Shown here in pieces: positions 52,390 to 60,769 of a stretch of DNA of 64,000 nucleotides; position 1 is the first letter of the stretch; each line of letters begins with the position of its first letter. The notes beneath the pieces are model-generated. The model ran no database searches. It had not been told where the DNA came from and worked only from the letters and a program-made list of their open reading frames with translations. The DNA is from Candidatus Thiovulum stygium (lineage in GTDB: Bacteria; Campylobacterota; Campylobacteria; Campylobacterales; Thiovulaceae), in NCBI GenBank assembly GCA_021582295.1, contig CP091137.1, positions 576,001 through 640,000 on the forward strand. Reading direction: 5' to 3'. A program made the translations under genes and the position numbers.

Positions 52390-53124
52390 CTGATTCCTCT
52401 TGTTGAACATTTTCTCTCTCTGCAAGGGGAGGGAAAATATATTGGCACACCATCAATTTTTATAAGATTTGGTGGTTGTAATTTAAAATGTCAAGGCTTT
52501 GGAGTTGAATATCTAAAAAATGGTTCAATTGTTCAAGGTTGCGACTCATATTATGCTGTTGATCGATATTTTAAAAATGATTGGAATAATTTTTTTGATA
52601 TAAAAAATATTTTAGATATTTATCCAAAAAATATAAAAAATATAGTCTTTACTGGTGGCGAACCTCTTTTATATTGGAATAGTATAGATTTTATAGATTC
52701 TCTTAAATATTTAAAAGAAAATGAATATAAAATTACTATTGAAACAAATGGGACAATAGAAATAGGAAATCTTGAATATTTTAAAAATATAAATTTTTCG
52801 ATATCTCCAAAATTATTTAGTTCTGGAGAAAATAGAAGTGTGTTTAGAGATTTTAATGCTATTAAGTCTATGGTTTTAGTTTCTGAAAATTGCTATTTTA
52901 AATTTACAATTGATCCAAATTTTATAAATAGAGGCATTGAAGTTGAAATAGAAGATTATAAAAATAATTTTAAAAATTTGCCAATTTATATAATGTCTTT
53001 GAGTAAAAATTTAGATGAATTGCAAAAAAATAGTGAAAAAATTGTTCAGTTTGCAATAAAACATAATTATATTTATAGTGATAGATTACATATAAGATTA
53101 TGGAATAGAGAAAGAGGTTGTTAA
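52390..53124 (+). CDS. queE: 7-carboxy-7-deazaguanine synthase QueE
   Basis: Radical-SAM enzyme of queuosine (preQ0) synthesis. The frame is open from the previous stop (52384-52386) to 53124 and reads PLVEHFLSLQGEGKYIG, GGCNLKCQGFGV with GCDSYYAV, FTGGEPLLYW and TIETNGTI, all QueE signatures. No ATG/GTG/TTG opens the N-terminus: only CTG at 52390 or ATT at 52393 fits, six to nine bases after AAAGGA. Either a rare start or a base error (CTG for ATG). queD follows after six bases. Confidence 0.85.
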   Translation: MIPLVEHFLSLQGEGKYIGTPSIFIRFGGCNLKCQGFGVEYLKNGSIVQGCDSYYAVDRYFKNDWNNFFDIKNILDIYPKNIKNIVFTGGEPLLYWNSIDFIDSLKYLKENEYKITIETNGTIEIGNLEYFKNINFSISPKLFSSGENRSVFRDFNAIKSMVLVSENCYFKFTIDPNFINRGIEVEIEDYKNNFKNLPIYIMSLSKNLDELQKNSEKIVQFAIKHNYIYSDRLHIRLWNRERGC

Positions 53125-53130
53125 TATAAG

Positions 53131-53673
53131 ATGATTATTAGAAAAAGTTTTAAATTTGAAAATGCACATATTGTGCGAAAATGCACAACAGAAAGATGTC
53201 GCGAAAGCATTCACGGACATTCATATCGAGTTGAAGTTTTATTAGAATCAGATTATTTGGATAATGGTCAAATGGTTTTTGATTTTGGACTATTGAAACT
53301 TGAAATTCGAGATATTATCGATTCTTTTGATCATTCAGTTTCGATTTGGAGTCGTGATGATCCATCATATATTTTGGCAATTAAAGAGCATAGTCAAAGA
53401 TGGATAATTTTGCCTGTAAGTCCTTCAGCTGAACAGTTAAGTAGAGTATTTTTTATATTAATCGATAGATATTTAAAACTAAATCAAGGTGTTAATGGCG
53501 AAAAAAATGTAACTTTACAAAGTATTATCGTTCATGAAACTGATAGCGGATATGCTCAATGTTTTAAAGAAGATGCATATAATATAAAAATGGGTGAAAT
53601 TGATATCGAAAAAATTATCTTTTCTGATGATATTAAAAATGATTGGCGAGATGCAAATTTACAAAAAAATTAA
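53131..53673 (+). CDS. queD: 6-carboxy-5,6,7,8-tetrahydropterin synthase QueD
   Basis: Converts dihydroneopterin triphosphate to carboxytetrahydropterin for queuosine. Zinc His residues are in FENAHIVRKC and SIHGHSYRVEVLL; the catalytic Cys is in the C-x-x-E-R-C-type TERCRESIHGH. FDFGLLKLEIRDIIDSFDHS and VHETDSGYAQC are conserved. 180 residues, typical for this phylum. It pairs with queE in order. Confidence 0.95.
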   Translation: MIIRKSFKFENAHIVRKCTTERCRESIHGHSYRVEVLLESDYLDNGQMVFDFGLLKLEIRDIIDSFDHSVSIWSRDDPSYILAIKEHSQRWIILPVSPSAEQLSRVFFILIDRYLKLNQGVNGEKNVTLQSIIVHETDSGYAQCFKEDAYNIKMGEIDIEKIIFSDDIKNDWRDANLQKN

Positions 53674-53735
53674 TTTTTGGATTAGGATTTTTAAATCCAA
53701 CTAATTTATAAATTTATAAAAATTGGTAAAAATAT

Positions 53736-53912
53736 AATGAGTTTTATAAAAAAAGAGAATTGGATCAAATTAAAGCTGGTTCAACGATATCTTGGAAAGA
53801 TTTTAATTTTACACTTTCTGGAATCTGGAGTGATTTAATGAATAGTGGTTATACCGATCCATTTGATCCATCTACTAAAAAAATTATATTTGGATTATCA
53901 TATGCTTTTTAA
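53736..53912 (+). pseudogene. C-terminal remnant of an outer-membrane beta-barrel
   Basis: A stop-bounded frame of about 58 codons without a start. It reads as alternating barrel strands (AGSTISWKDFNFTLSGIWSD) and ends with FGLSYAF. A terminal Phe after an amphipathic strand is the outer-membrane protein insertion signal. Only the last two or three strands remain. The stop overlaps the start of the PP2C gene. It is likely a decayed porin or receptor gene. Confidence 0.5.
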
Positions 53913-55041
53913 ATATTTTATATTAATAATGTTATTGGTTCATAATCTTTTATGTTTAGAGCGAGAAAGAATTCTCGCTGAATCTTTAAGTGTAAAAGAA
54001 AAAGAACTTGTAAATTCAAAATTTGAGATTACAACATTAGTAGATGTTTATGAAACTGAACAAAAATATCTTCAAGAATTAGATAAATCTTTACAAACAG
54101 CTGTAACTATGAATGAAATATTAATTGTTGGATTAATAATAATGTTGAGTTTTCTAATTATAATAATTCGCGATAAACGAATTATTCAAGATCAGAAAAC
54201 TCAACTTGAGATTGAACAAAACAAATTACAAATAAGTGTAGATTCTTTAAAAGAGGTGAATCAATATCTAAATAAATCAATAGAATATGCTTCATATATT
54301 CAACAATCTATTATTTCAGATTCTGCGATTTTATCTATATTTTTTAGTGATAATTTTATAATTTGGGAACCAAAAGATAAGGTTGTTGGAGGAGATATTT
54401 TCTTTTTTGAACAAGTTTCTGCAACAGAAATTTTAATAATGTTATCTGATTGCACAAGTCATGGAGTTCCAGGGGCTTTTATAACTATATTAATAAAAGC
54501 ATTAGAAAAACAATTAATAAATGAGATTAAATATGGTAGAATAAAAGCTTCATCTCCAGCTGACATGCTTAGCTATTTTAATAGAGAATTAAAACAAATC
54601 TTGAAACAATTTGATAAATCATCTAAATCGAATGTAGGTTTTGATGGAGGAATCATATATTATAATCGAGAATCTAAAGTTATCACATATTCTGGAGCTC
54701 AAACTCCATTATATTATCTTGATGGAAATGAAATAAAAATGACAAAATATGATCGCCAATCAGTTGGCTATTCGACAAGCGATGGTAATTATAAATTTAC
54801 AAATATTACATTTTCAGCAGAATTTGTAACAAAAATTTATATTTCAACTGATGGTTATTATGATCAAGTTGGTGAAAACGAACGAATGATGTTCGGTAAA
54901 AAACGACTTGGAAGAACTTTAGAACAAATTCAGGATTTAGAGTTTAAAACTCAAAAAATTAATTTATTAGATTATTTAATAAAATATCAAGGTAATGAAA
55001 CAAGAAGAGATGATATAACTTTAATAGGTTTAAAAATTTAG
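53902..55041 (+). CDS. Membrane-bound SpoIIE-type PP2C phosphatase
   Basis: About 379 residues from the ATG at 53902; an upstream TTG-type extension would run through the barrel remnant and is less likely. It starts with a signal peptide or first helix (FKYFILIMLLVHNLLC), then a periplasmic helical segment, a transmembrane helix (about 74-95), a coiled coil, and the phosphatase domain. Metal residues are in VVGGDIFFF, LSDCTSHGVPGAF, ISTDGYYDQ and RRDDITLIG. The S-H-G-V-P-G form is typical of SiaA-like partner-switch phosphatases. No STAS partner is adjacent. Confidence 0.85.
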   Translation: MLFKYFILIMLLVHNLLCLERERILAESLSVKEKELVNSKFEITTLVDVYETEQKYLQELDKSLQTAVTMNEILIVGLIIMLSFLIIIIRDKRIIQDQKTQLEIEQNKLQISVDSLKEVNQYLNKSIEYASYIQQSIISDSAILSIFFSDNFIIWEPKDKVVGGDIFFFEQVSATEILIMLSDCTSHGVPGAFITILIKALEKQLINEIKYGRIKASSPADMLSYFNRELKQILKQFDKSSKSNVGFDGGIIYYNRESKVITYSGAQTPLYYLDGNEIKMTKYDRQSVGYSTSDGNYKFTNITFSAEFVTKIYISTDGYYDQVGENERMMFGKKRLGRTLEQIQDLEFKTQKINLLDYLIKYQGNETRRDDITLIGLKI

Positions 55042-55058
55042 TTTTAGAAGAAAAAATT

Positions 55059-55134
55059 TGGTGGGTCAACAGGGATTTGAACCCCGGACCAGACGGTTAT
55101 GAGCCGTCAGCTCTAACCACTGAGCTATTGACCC
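55059..55134 (-). tRNA. tRNA with CAT anticodon (elongator Met or Ile2)
   Basis: Read on the reverse strand: acceptor GGGTCAA/TTGACCC (seven perfect pairs), D arm GCTC/GAGC, anticodon arm GACGG-CTCATAA-CCGTC with anticodon CAT at 55099-55101, T arm with loop TTCAAAT, discriminator A and encoded CCA. The paired first base argues against the initiator. Met elongator and lysidine-modified Ile2 tRNAs cannot be separated by eye. Confidence 0.95.
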
Positions 55135-55146
55135 TTATTTTGCAGA

Positions 55147-55175
55147 ATTATATATTAAATAAAATAGAAAATCAA
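55147..55175 (-). promoter_or_regulatory. Sigma-70 promoter for the CAT tRNA
   Basis: On the reverse strand: -35 TTGATT (55175-55170), 17-base spacer, -10 TATAAT (55152-55147), 12 bases before the tRNA 5' end. Confidence 0.8.
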
Positions 55176-55209
55176 GTTTAAACAAGTCCAAAATTGCTCT
55201 CTTCAACTA

Positions 55210-55238
55210 TTGACATTTAAAAAAAAAATCTTTATAAT
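55210..55238 (+). promoter_or_regulatory. Consensus sigma-70 promoter for tRNA-Asn
   Basis: Perfect TTGACA (55210-55215), 17-base spacer, perfect TATAAT (55233-55238), ending 23 bases before the tRNA. A full consensus is unusual and fits a strong stable-RNA promoter. Confidence 0.88.
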
Positions 55239-55261
55239 TCCACCATCTTTTAAATAACCGT

Positions 55262-55336
<75 letters not shown>

Positions 55337-55384
55337 CTTCAAAATTCTTCAAAAAAACAAATCAAGAAAGTTTCTTCAAATTAA

Positions 55385-55486
55385 ATGAGTTTAAAAACAA
55401 TAAAATATCTGCCATTTTCAAAATGGATTGGTAAAACAAAATCAATTTTATCTCATCTATTACAAAAATATATTTTTAACAAGTGA
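55385..55486 (+). CDS. Possible 33-residue small ORF
   Basis: ATG to TGA, basic and partly hydrophobic (IKYLPFSKWIGKTKSILSHL). No clear ribosome site precedes it. It lies in the gap between tRNA-Asn and tlyA. It could be a small protein, a gene remnant, or chance in A/T-rich sequence. Confidence 0.25.
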   Translation: MSLKTIKYLPFSKWIGKTKSILSHLLQKYIFNK

Positions 55487-55499
55487 GGTTGAATTTTTA

Positions 55500-55598
55500 A
55501 TGACTGAAGTATATTTAAGAGCTAAAGCTAATGCACTAAAAATTATGCGATCTTTTTCCAATATAGCTTGGCTCGAAGGACGAGACCATTTTGATTGA
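55500..55598 (+). CDS. Possible 32-residue small ORF
   Basis: ATG to TGA, with AAGTGAGG upstream at a somewhat long distance. The peptide begins MTEVYLRAKANALKIMRS and ends WLEGRDHFD. Its composition is more protein-like than the surrounding sequence, so a remnant of a larger gene is possible. No family recognised. Confidence 0.3.
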   Translation: MTEVYLRAKANALKIMRSFSNIAWLEGRDHFD

Positions 55599-55630
55599 AC
55601 ATCTATTTAATTATGACAAACATTAGATAA

Positions 55631-56380
55631 ATGCGATTAGATTTATATATTTTAAGTTTATATCCTCAATTAAGTAGAAATAAAATTCAAAACCTCATCA
55701 AAAACAATTTAGTTAAAATTAATAATAAAATTATTTCAAAACCATCCTTTGAAATTGAAAATAATATAAATTTAAATATAGAAATTATTGAAAAAATAGA
55801 AAATATTAGAGTTAGTAGAGCTGGTTATAAATTAGATGGCTGGTTTAATGAAACTAGATTTAATATAAAAAATCTTATTGTTTTAGATATTGGAGCTTCA
55901 ACTGGTGGTTTTACTGAAGTACTTTTAGAAAAAGGTGTTTCTAAAGTTTATGCTCTCGATGTTGGAACTCTTCAATTAGATCAAAAACTTAAAAATGATC
56001 CTAGAGTCGTTTCTATTGAAAATATGGATATTAGAAATTTTTATAGTGAAAAGTTTGATTTTATTACTTGCGATGTTTCCTTTATTTCTCTGTCTAATAT
56101 ATTAAAAGATATAGATAGATTGGCAAATAAATATATTTTATTTTTATTTAAACCTCAATTTGAAGTTGGTAAAAATATTAAACGAGATAGCTATGGAGTT
56201 GTTAAAGATTATAATATTATTTATAAAAGAATAGAAGAATTTAAAAATGAATGTTTGAATTTAGGTTGGAATCAAATATCATTTTTACCTTCAAAATTAT
56301 ATGGTAAAGATGGCAATAGAGAATTTTTCTTATTTTTCACTATAAGCGATTTTGGTAAAATACCCTCGATAAATGATTAA
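55631..56380 (+). CDS. tlyA: TlyA-family rRNA methyltransferase
   Basis: An N-terminal S4 RNA-binding domain (about residues 1-60, with RNKIQNLIKNNLVKINNKII) is followed by a class I SAM domain with DIGASTGGFTEVLLEKG (about 79-95) and LDVGTLQLDQKL. The D-F-I-T-C-D-V-S-F-I-S strand is the TlyA/FtsJ-like catalytic region. Such enzymes 2'-O-methylate rRNA and are often annotated as hemolysins. 249 residues. An octamer at 55692 encodes Leu-Ile in the S4 domain. Confidence 0.92.
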   Translation: MRLDLYILSLYPQLSRNKIQNLIKNNLVKINNKIISKPSFEIENNINLNIEIIEKIENIRVSRAGYKLDGWFNETRFNIKNLIVLDIGASTGGFTEVLLEKGVSKVYALDVGTLQLDQKLKNDPRVVSIENMDIRNFYSEKFDFITCDVSFISLSNILKDIDRLANKYILFLFKPQFEVGKNIKRDSYGVVKDYNIIYKRIEEFKNECLNLGWNQISFLPSKLYGKDGNREFFLFFTISDFGKIPSIND

Positions 56381-56460
56381 AATTGAATAATTTTATAAAA
56401 ATTATTTATTGAATTATTGTTAAAAGAGTTGTTATATTAGTAAAAATAAGAAGGAAATAA

Positions 56461-57888
56461 ATGAATTTTAATAAATTTAACTTTAATGGTGATTTTATTC
56501 CAGAACCTCCAAAAGAGAAAAAAAAGATTGGCAGAAAACTCTTAGCAGGTATATTTGGAATTTGGTTCGTATCACATGTTTTTTCATCTGATATGTTTGA
56601 ATCTCAACCACCAAAAGTGGAAATTTCCAAAATTGAATATTGGAATCTCAAAACTCCTCTTAATATAAAAATTAGCGATAATAAAGCAATTAAATCTTAT
56701 AAAGTATCTTTAGATAATAGTAGTGGAGATGGACAACTTGTCGAATATACTTCAGGTCAATTTAAAGATGATTCTCATCAAGAAGTTGATGTCAATATAA
56801 CTTTAGCAAATGGCTTTAGAAATAATTATACGACTATCGCTGTTGATGTTACAGATACATCTAATTGGCATTTCTGGAAAGGAAATTCAACTTCTATAAA
56901 AGAGACCGTTATTGTTGATATAAGAAAACCTATTGTATCGATTCTTTCTAATTCATATAGTATTCGACGAGGTGGCTTAGGAGCAGTTATTTTTAAAGTT
57001 GATGATGAAGCTCTCGATGATGTTTATGTTGAAAGTAGTTCAGGTCGCAAATTTTTTCCACAACCTTTTGATAAATCAGATTCTAAATATTATATAGCTC
57101 TCGTCGCTTGGCATTTACATGATCCCAGTTTTAAAGGTAGTATTATTGCAAAAGATAGAGCTGGAAATACAACTTCAATACCAATTAGTATTATATTACA
57201 AGAAAAAACTTATAAAGTCTCTAATATTACTCTTCAAGATAATTTTTTAACTGGTAAAGTTGCCGAATTGGCATCTCAACATCCTAAATTTGCTTCAACT
57301 GAAATTCCAACAGAACATTTTAAAATTATTAATGAAGATATTCGAGCTGAAAATGAAAAACTTATTTATGAAATAACTACTCAAATTAATAAAACAAAAT
57401 TAATAGAAGATTTTTCGATATCTCCATTTTTACCTTTAAAAGGTTCTGCAAATGTTGCAACTTTTGGCGATCATCGAAAATATTATTATCAAGATTCATT
57501 GGTAAGTGAAGCAACTCATTTTGGTTTAGATTTAGCAAGTGTAAAAACAGCTCCAATCATATTAAGTAATTATGGCGAAGTCGCTTTAAAAGATAATTTA
57601 GGTGTTTATGGTGAAGTCGTTATAGTAGATCACGGTTTAGGATTATATAGTTTATATTCTCATTGTTCTTCTATTAGAGTTAATGTCGGTGATGTTTTAG
57701 ATCGCGGAAATATTATCGCTAATACTGGTGTAACAGGGCTTGTTCTTGGTGATCATTTACATTTTGGTCTTTATGTTCAAGGTGTTCCAATTCGTCCAGA
57801 AGAATTAATGGATAAACAATCAATTAAAAGTAATATTTCTGATGTTATAACAAATGCAAAACAACTTATAGTGAGACAACAAAAGTGA
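56461..57888 (+). CDS. M23 family peptidoglycan endopeptidase
   Basis: 475 residues: a short cytoplasmic N-terminus, a transmembrane anchor (about 26-42), a long beta-rich periplasmic region, and a LytM/M23 domain near the C-terminus. Zinc ligands are in THFGLDLA (H-x3-D) and GDHLHFGLYV (H-x-H), with YSLYSHCSS in between. It probably cleaves cross-links in peptidoglycan during growth or shape control. The stop overlaps minC by four bases, as expected of the conserved M23-minC-lpxC cluster of Campylobacterota. Confidence 0.92.
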   Translation: MNFNKFNFNGDFIPEPPKEKKKIGRKLLAGIFGIWFVSHVFSSDMFESQPPKVEISKIEYWNLKTPLNIKISDNKAIKSYKVSLDNSSGDGQLVEYTSGQFKDDSHQEVDVNITLANGFRNNYTTIAVDVTDTSNWHFWKGNSTSIKETVIVDIRKPIVSILSNSYSIRRGGLGAVIFKVDDEALDDVYVESSSGRKFFPQPFDKSDSKYYIALVAWHLHDPSFKGSIIAKDRAGNTTSIPISIILQEKTYKVSNITLQDNFLTGKVAELASQHPKFASTEIPTEHFKIINEDIRAENEKLIYEITTQINKTKLIEDFSISPFLPLKGSANVATFGDHRKYYYQDSLVSEATHFGLDLASVKTAPIILSNYGEVALKDNLGVYGEVVIVDHGLGLYSLYSHCSSIRVNVGDVLDRGNIIANTGVTGLVLGDHLHFGLYVQGVPIRPEELMDKQSIKSNISDVITNAKQLIVRQQK

Positions 57889-58511
57889 AAGTTAAACAAC
57901 ATACTTTACAAAGTTTTGAATTTCTTGTTATTTCAGGAGATGAAGAAAAAATTATTGCATATTTAACACAAAATGAACCTTTAATTTTAGGAAATACTGT
58001 TATTTTATCAACAGAAGATGAAACTTTAGATTTTAATAAAAAAATTATTCCTTTTCTTATTGAAAAAAAATTTTGCTATTTAATAAAAAATTGTAATTTT
58101 TCGCCTCGAAAAAGAAGTGTTTTAACTTTGAATAAATCTATTGATGAGGTTCTTGAAAATTTTAAAAATAGTGACGATGAATCTAATTTCGCAAATAAAA
58201 ATGAACGAATTAGAGAAATTGTTGAAAAACCAATTCGTTCTGGTAGTTATATCGCAACAAAAAATGATTTAACTATTTTAAATCAGGTTAATGGTGGAGC
58301 TGAAATCGAATCTGAAGGAAATATTGAAATTTTTGGCACAATTAGTGGCAAAATTATATGTAATGGCACTTATATGTTAATACGAGATATTAATGACAAA
58401 GGTCTAGTTATTTTTAATGGGATTATTTTAGATAAAGAAAAATTTAAAAATAAAAAAGCAAAATTAATAAAATTAAATAGCGATAAAAGGCTTTTTATTG
58501 AAGAATTATAG
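57885..58511 (+). CDS. minC: Septum site-determining protein MinC
   Basis: Inhibits FtsZ at the poles together with MinD. 208 residues with GTG start overlapping the peptidase stop (GTGA). The C-terminal beta-helix domain (about 115-205) reads SGSYIATKNDLTILNQVN, then GGAEIESEGNIEIFGTISG, typical of MinC. minD and minE are not in the window. An octamer at 58143 encodes Asp-Glu-Val. Confidence 0.92.
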   Translation: MKVKQHTLQSFEFLVISGDEEKIIAYLTQNEPLILGNTVILSTEDETLDFNKKIIPFLIEKKFCYLIKNCNFSPRKRSVLTLNKSIDEVLENFKNSDDESNFANKNERIREIVEKPIRSGSYIATKNDLTILNQVNGGAEIESEGNIEIFGTISGKIICNGTYMLIRDINDKGLVIFNGIILDKEKFKNKKAKLIKLNSDKRLFIEEL

Positions 58512-59363
58512 TTGGAACAAATGAAAGCAAAAAGTATTAGGCAAAGTATAACTATTTCAGGAATTACTCTGCATCGAGGGGAATTCGCGACTTTAAAATT
58601 ACAACCAATAGATATTGGCTCTGGAATTATTTTTTATAAATCAGGAGTTAAAATAGCTCTGAATTATAAAAATGTAGTCGATACTACGATGGCAACAACT
58701 ATCGGTTTAAATGGTGTTGTTATTCATACGATTGAACATTTGATGTCAGCTGTTTATTCGCTCGGCATCACAGATTTATTAATTGAATTAGATTCAAGCG
58801 AACCTCCCATTTTAGATGGTAGCAGTCTTGAATTTTTTAAAATTATTCAAAATAATGGAATTATTGAACATAATATTAATCGCAAAATTATAAAAATTAA
58901 AAAAGAGATTATTATAAAAGATGACTCAAGATTTGTTTCAATATCACCTAATAATATAAATAGTGGGTTTTTTATAGATTCTACTATATCTTTTTCGAAT
59001 AAAGCTATTGGAATTCAAAGTTTTAATCTTGAAGTTACTCCTGAAAATTATCTTCGAGAAATTGCTCCAGCTCGAACTTTTGGATTTTTATCTGAATTCG
59101 AAAATCTTAAAAATCGTGGTCTCGCACTTGGTGCAAATTATGAAAATGTAATTGTCATCGGTGATGATAAAATTTTAAATACTGAATTGCGATTCGAAAA
59201 TGAGTTTGTCAGACATAAAATTTTAGATGTTATTGGAGATTTATCAATTTTAGGCTATAAAATAGATGGAAATTATAAATCTTTTGCTAGTAGCCATACT
59301 TTGAATTATGCTCTTATTAAATCTATTTTATCTAATCCTAAAAATTATGAAATCGAAAATTAA
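58512..59363 (+). CDS. lpxC: UDP-3-O-acyl-N-acetylglucosamine deacetylase
   Basis: Zinc enzyme for the committed step of lipid A synthesis. Zinc and catalytic residues are in VIHTIEHLMSAVYSLG (about residues 77-92), PPILDGSSLEF, APARTFGF, RHKILDVIGDLSILG and the late H of SSHTLNY. 283 residues. TTG start immediately after minC. The final bases overlap tsaB. Confidence 0.96.
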   Translation: MEQMKAKSIRQSITISGITLHRGEFATLKLQPIDIGSGIIFYKSGVKIALNYKNVVDTTMATTIGLNGVVIHTIEHLMSAVYSLGITDLLIELDSSEPPILDGSSLEFFKIIQNNGIIEHNINRKIIKIKKEIIIKDDSRFVSISPNNINSGFFIDSTISFSNKAIGIQSFNLEVTPENYLREIAPARTFGFLSEFENLKNRGLALGANYENVIVIGDDKILNTELRFENEFVRHKILDVIGDLSILGYKIDGNYKSFASSHTLNYALIKSILSNPKNYEIEN

Positions 59364-59813
59364 TTTAATTATTTTAACTATTGGCAAAAAACCTTTAATA
59401 GGTTTATATAACTACGAAGATAATAACATCATAGAAATTATTGCTATAACTGAACAACTTAGTGAAGGTTTGCCTCTAGCTTTTAAAGATATTGACCAAA
59501 AATATCAAATCGAAAAAATAGCTTTTGTTAATGGTCCAGGAAGTTTTATGGCTATTAAAATAGGTTATATTTTTTAAGAACTTTTGAAATTGTTCGACAA
59601 AATATTGAACTTCTTGGAAATGATGGCTTTTATTTTAATAATAATATGCCAATCAAAGCTATTAATAATTTATGGTTTATAAAAGAAAATAGCAATATAG
59701 AAATTAAAAAATTAGATAATATTTATGAATCTGAATTTATTTTACCAAAGATATTTAAATATTCAGAATATTCAAAAAATATCGAACCAATATATATATT
59801 AAATGCAATATAA
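59347..59813 (+). CDS. tsaB: tRNA threonylcarbamoyladenosine protein TsaB (one frameshift)
   Basis: Scaffold partner of TsaD for the t6A37 modification. ATG at 59347 lies inside lpxC. IEKIAFVNGPGSFMAIKIGY is the characteristic N-terminal domain motif (the usual x-G-P-G-S-F-T-G-x-R). The frame stops at 59577, but adding or removing a base in the T6 run (59570-59575) continues it as LRTFEIVRQNIELLG to 59813, giving about 155 residues, typical of the short forms in this phylum. The position before thrB is conserved. Confidence 0.8.
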
Positions 59814-59836
59814 AATATAAGGATAAATATATAAAA

Positions 59837-60724
59837 ATGAAAATTTGTGTTCCAGCAACAAGTGCTAATCTTGGTCCAGGTTTTGATTCTTTAGGCTTGG
59901 CTTTAAAATTAAAAAATTGTGTTGAAATTATTCCAGCTCTTGAAACTTCCGTAAATGTAATTGGTGAAGGTTCAGAAAGTCTCAAAATTCGCGGTAATAA
60001 TCTCTTTATAAATATTTTTAATACTCATTTGAGAAATATTTTAAATATAAATAGTGAGCAATATTTCAAATTCACTTTTTATAATAATATTCCTATGTCT
60101 CGAGGAATGGGCAGTAGTTCCGCTGTTGTTATTAGTGCTTTAGCTTCTGCATGTGAAATGGCAGGTGTTTCTCATGTAAAAAAACGAATCTTAAATGAAG
60201 CTTTAATTTATGAACCTCATCCAGATAATATCGCTCCTGCGACAATGGGCGGTTTTACTGTTTCGATTCTCTATAAACAAAAAGTTCATACTCAAAGAAA
60301 AAAAATTCCTCCATATTTAAAAGCTCTTATGGTTATTCCTGATCAACAAATTTCAACTCATCAATCGAGAACTGTTTTACCAAAAATGTATAGTCGTGAT
60401 AAAACTGTTTTTAATTTATCGCACTCATCTTTTTTAACCGCTGCATTTTTTAATGAAGATTGGGAAATGTTAAGATTTGCTTCAAAAGATAAAATGCATC
60501 AAAAACAGCGAATGAAAAATGTCCCTGAACTCTTTTTAGTACAAAAAATTGCTCTCGACTATGGAGCTTTAATGAGCACTCTTTCAGGTAGTGGATCATC
60601 TTTTTTTAATTTATTATATAAAGAAGATATTCCAGCTTTAAAAACAAAATTAGAAGCTGTTTTTCCAAATTTTACTATTTTGCCTCTCGATTTTGATAAC
60701 GAAGGCTTACAGGTTTTTAATTAA
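59837..60724 (+). CDS. thrB: Homoserine kinase
   Basis: GHMP kinase phosphorylating homoserine on the way to threonine. PATSANLGPGFDSLG at the N-terminus, the ATP loop IPMSRGMGSSSAVVI (about 87-101), and LSGSGSSFF near the C-terminus are all present. 295 residues. The octamer at 60214 encodes Pro-His in YEPHPDNIAP. Next to metX, so two homoserine-consuming enzymes are adjacent. Confidence 0.95.
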   Translation: MKICVPATSANLGPGFDSLGLALKLKNCVEIIPALETSVNVIGEGSESLKIRGNNLFINIFNTHLRNILNINSEQYFKFTFYNNIPMSRGMGSSSAVVISALASACEMAGVSHVKKRILNEALIYEPHPDNIAPATMGGFTVSILYKQKVHTQRKKIPPYLKALMVIPDQQISTHQSRTVLPKMYSRDKTVFNLSHSSFLTAAFFNEDWEMLRFASKDKMHQKQRMKNVPELFLVQKIALDYGALMSTLSGSGSSFFNLLYKEDIPALKTKLEAVFPNFTILPLDFDNEGLQVFN

Positions 60725-60769
60725 TTTTATATATATGTTTATAAAATTTTGAGAATTTAAGGCTAAAAT

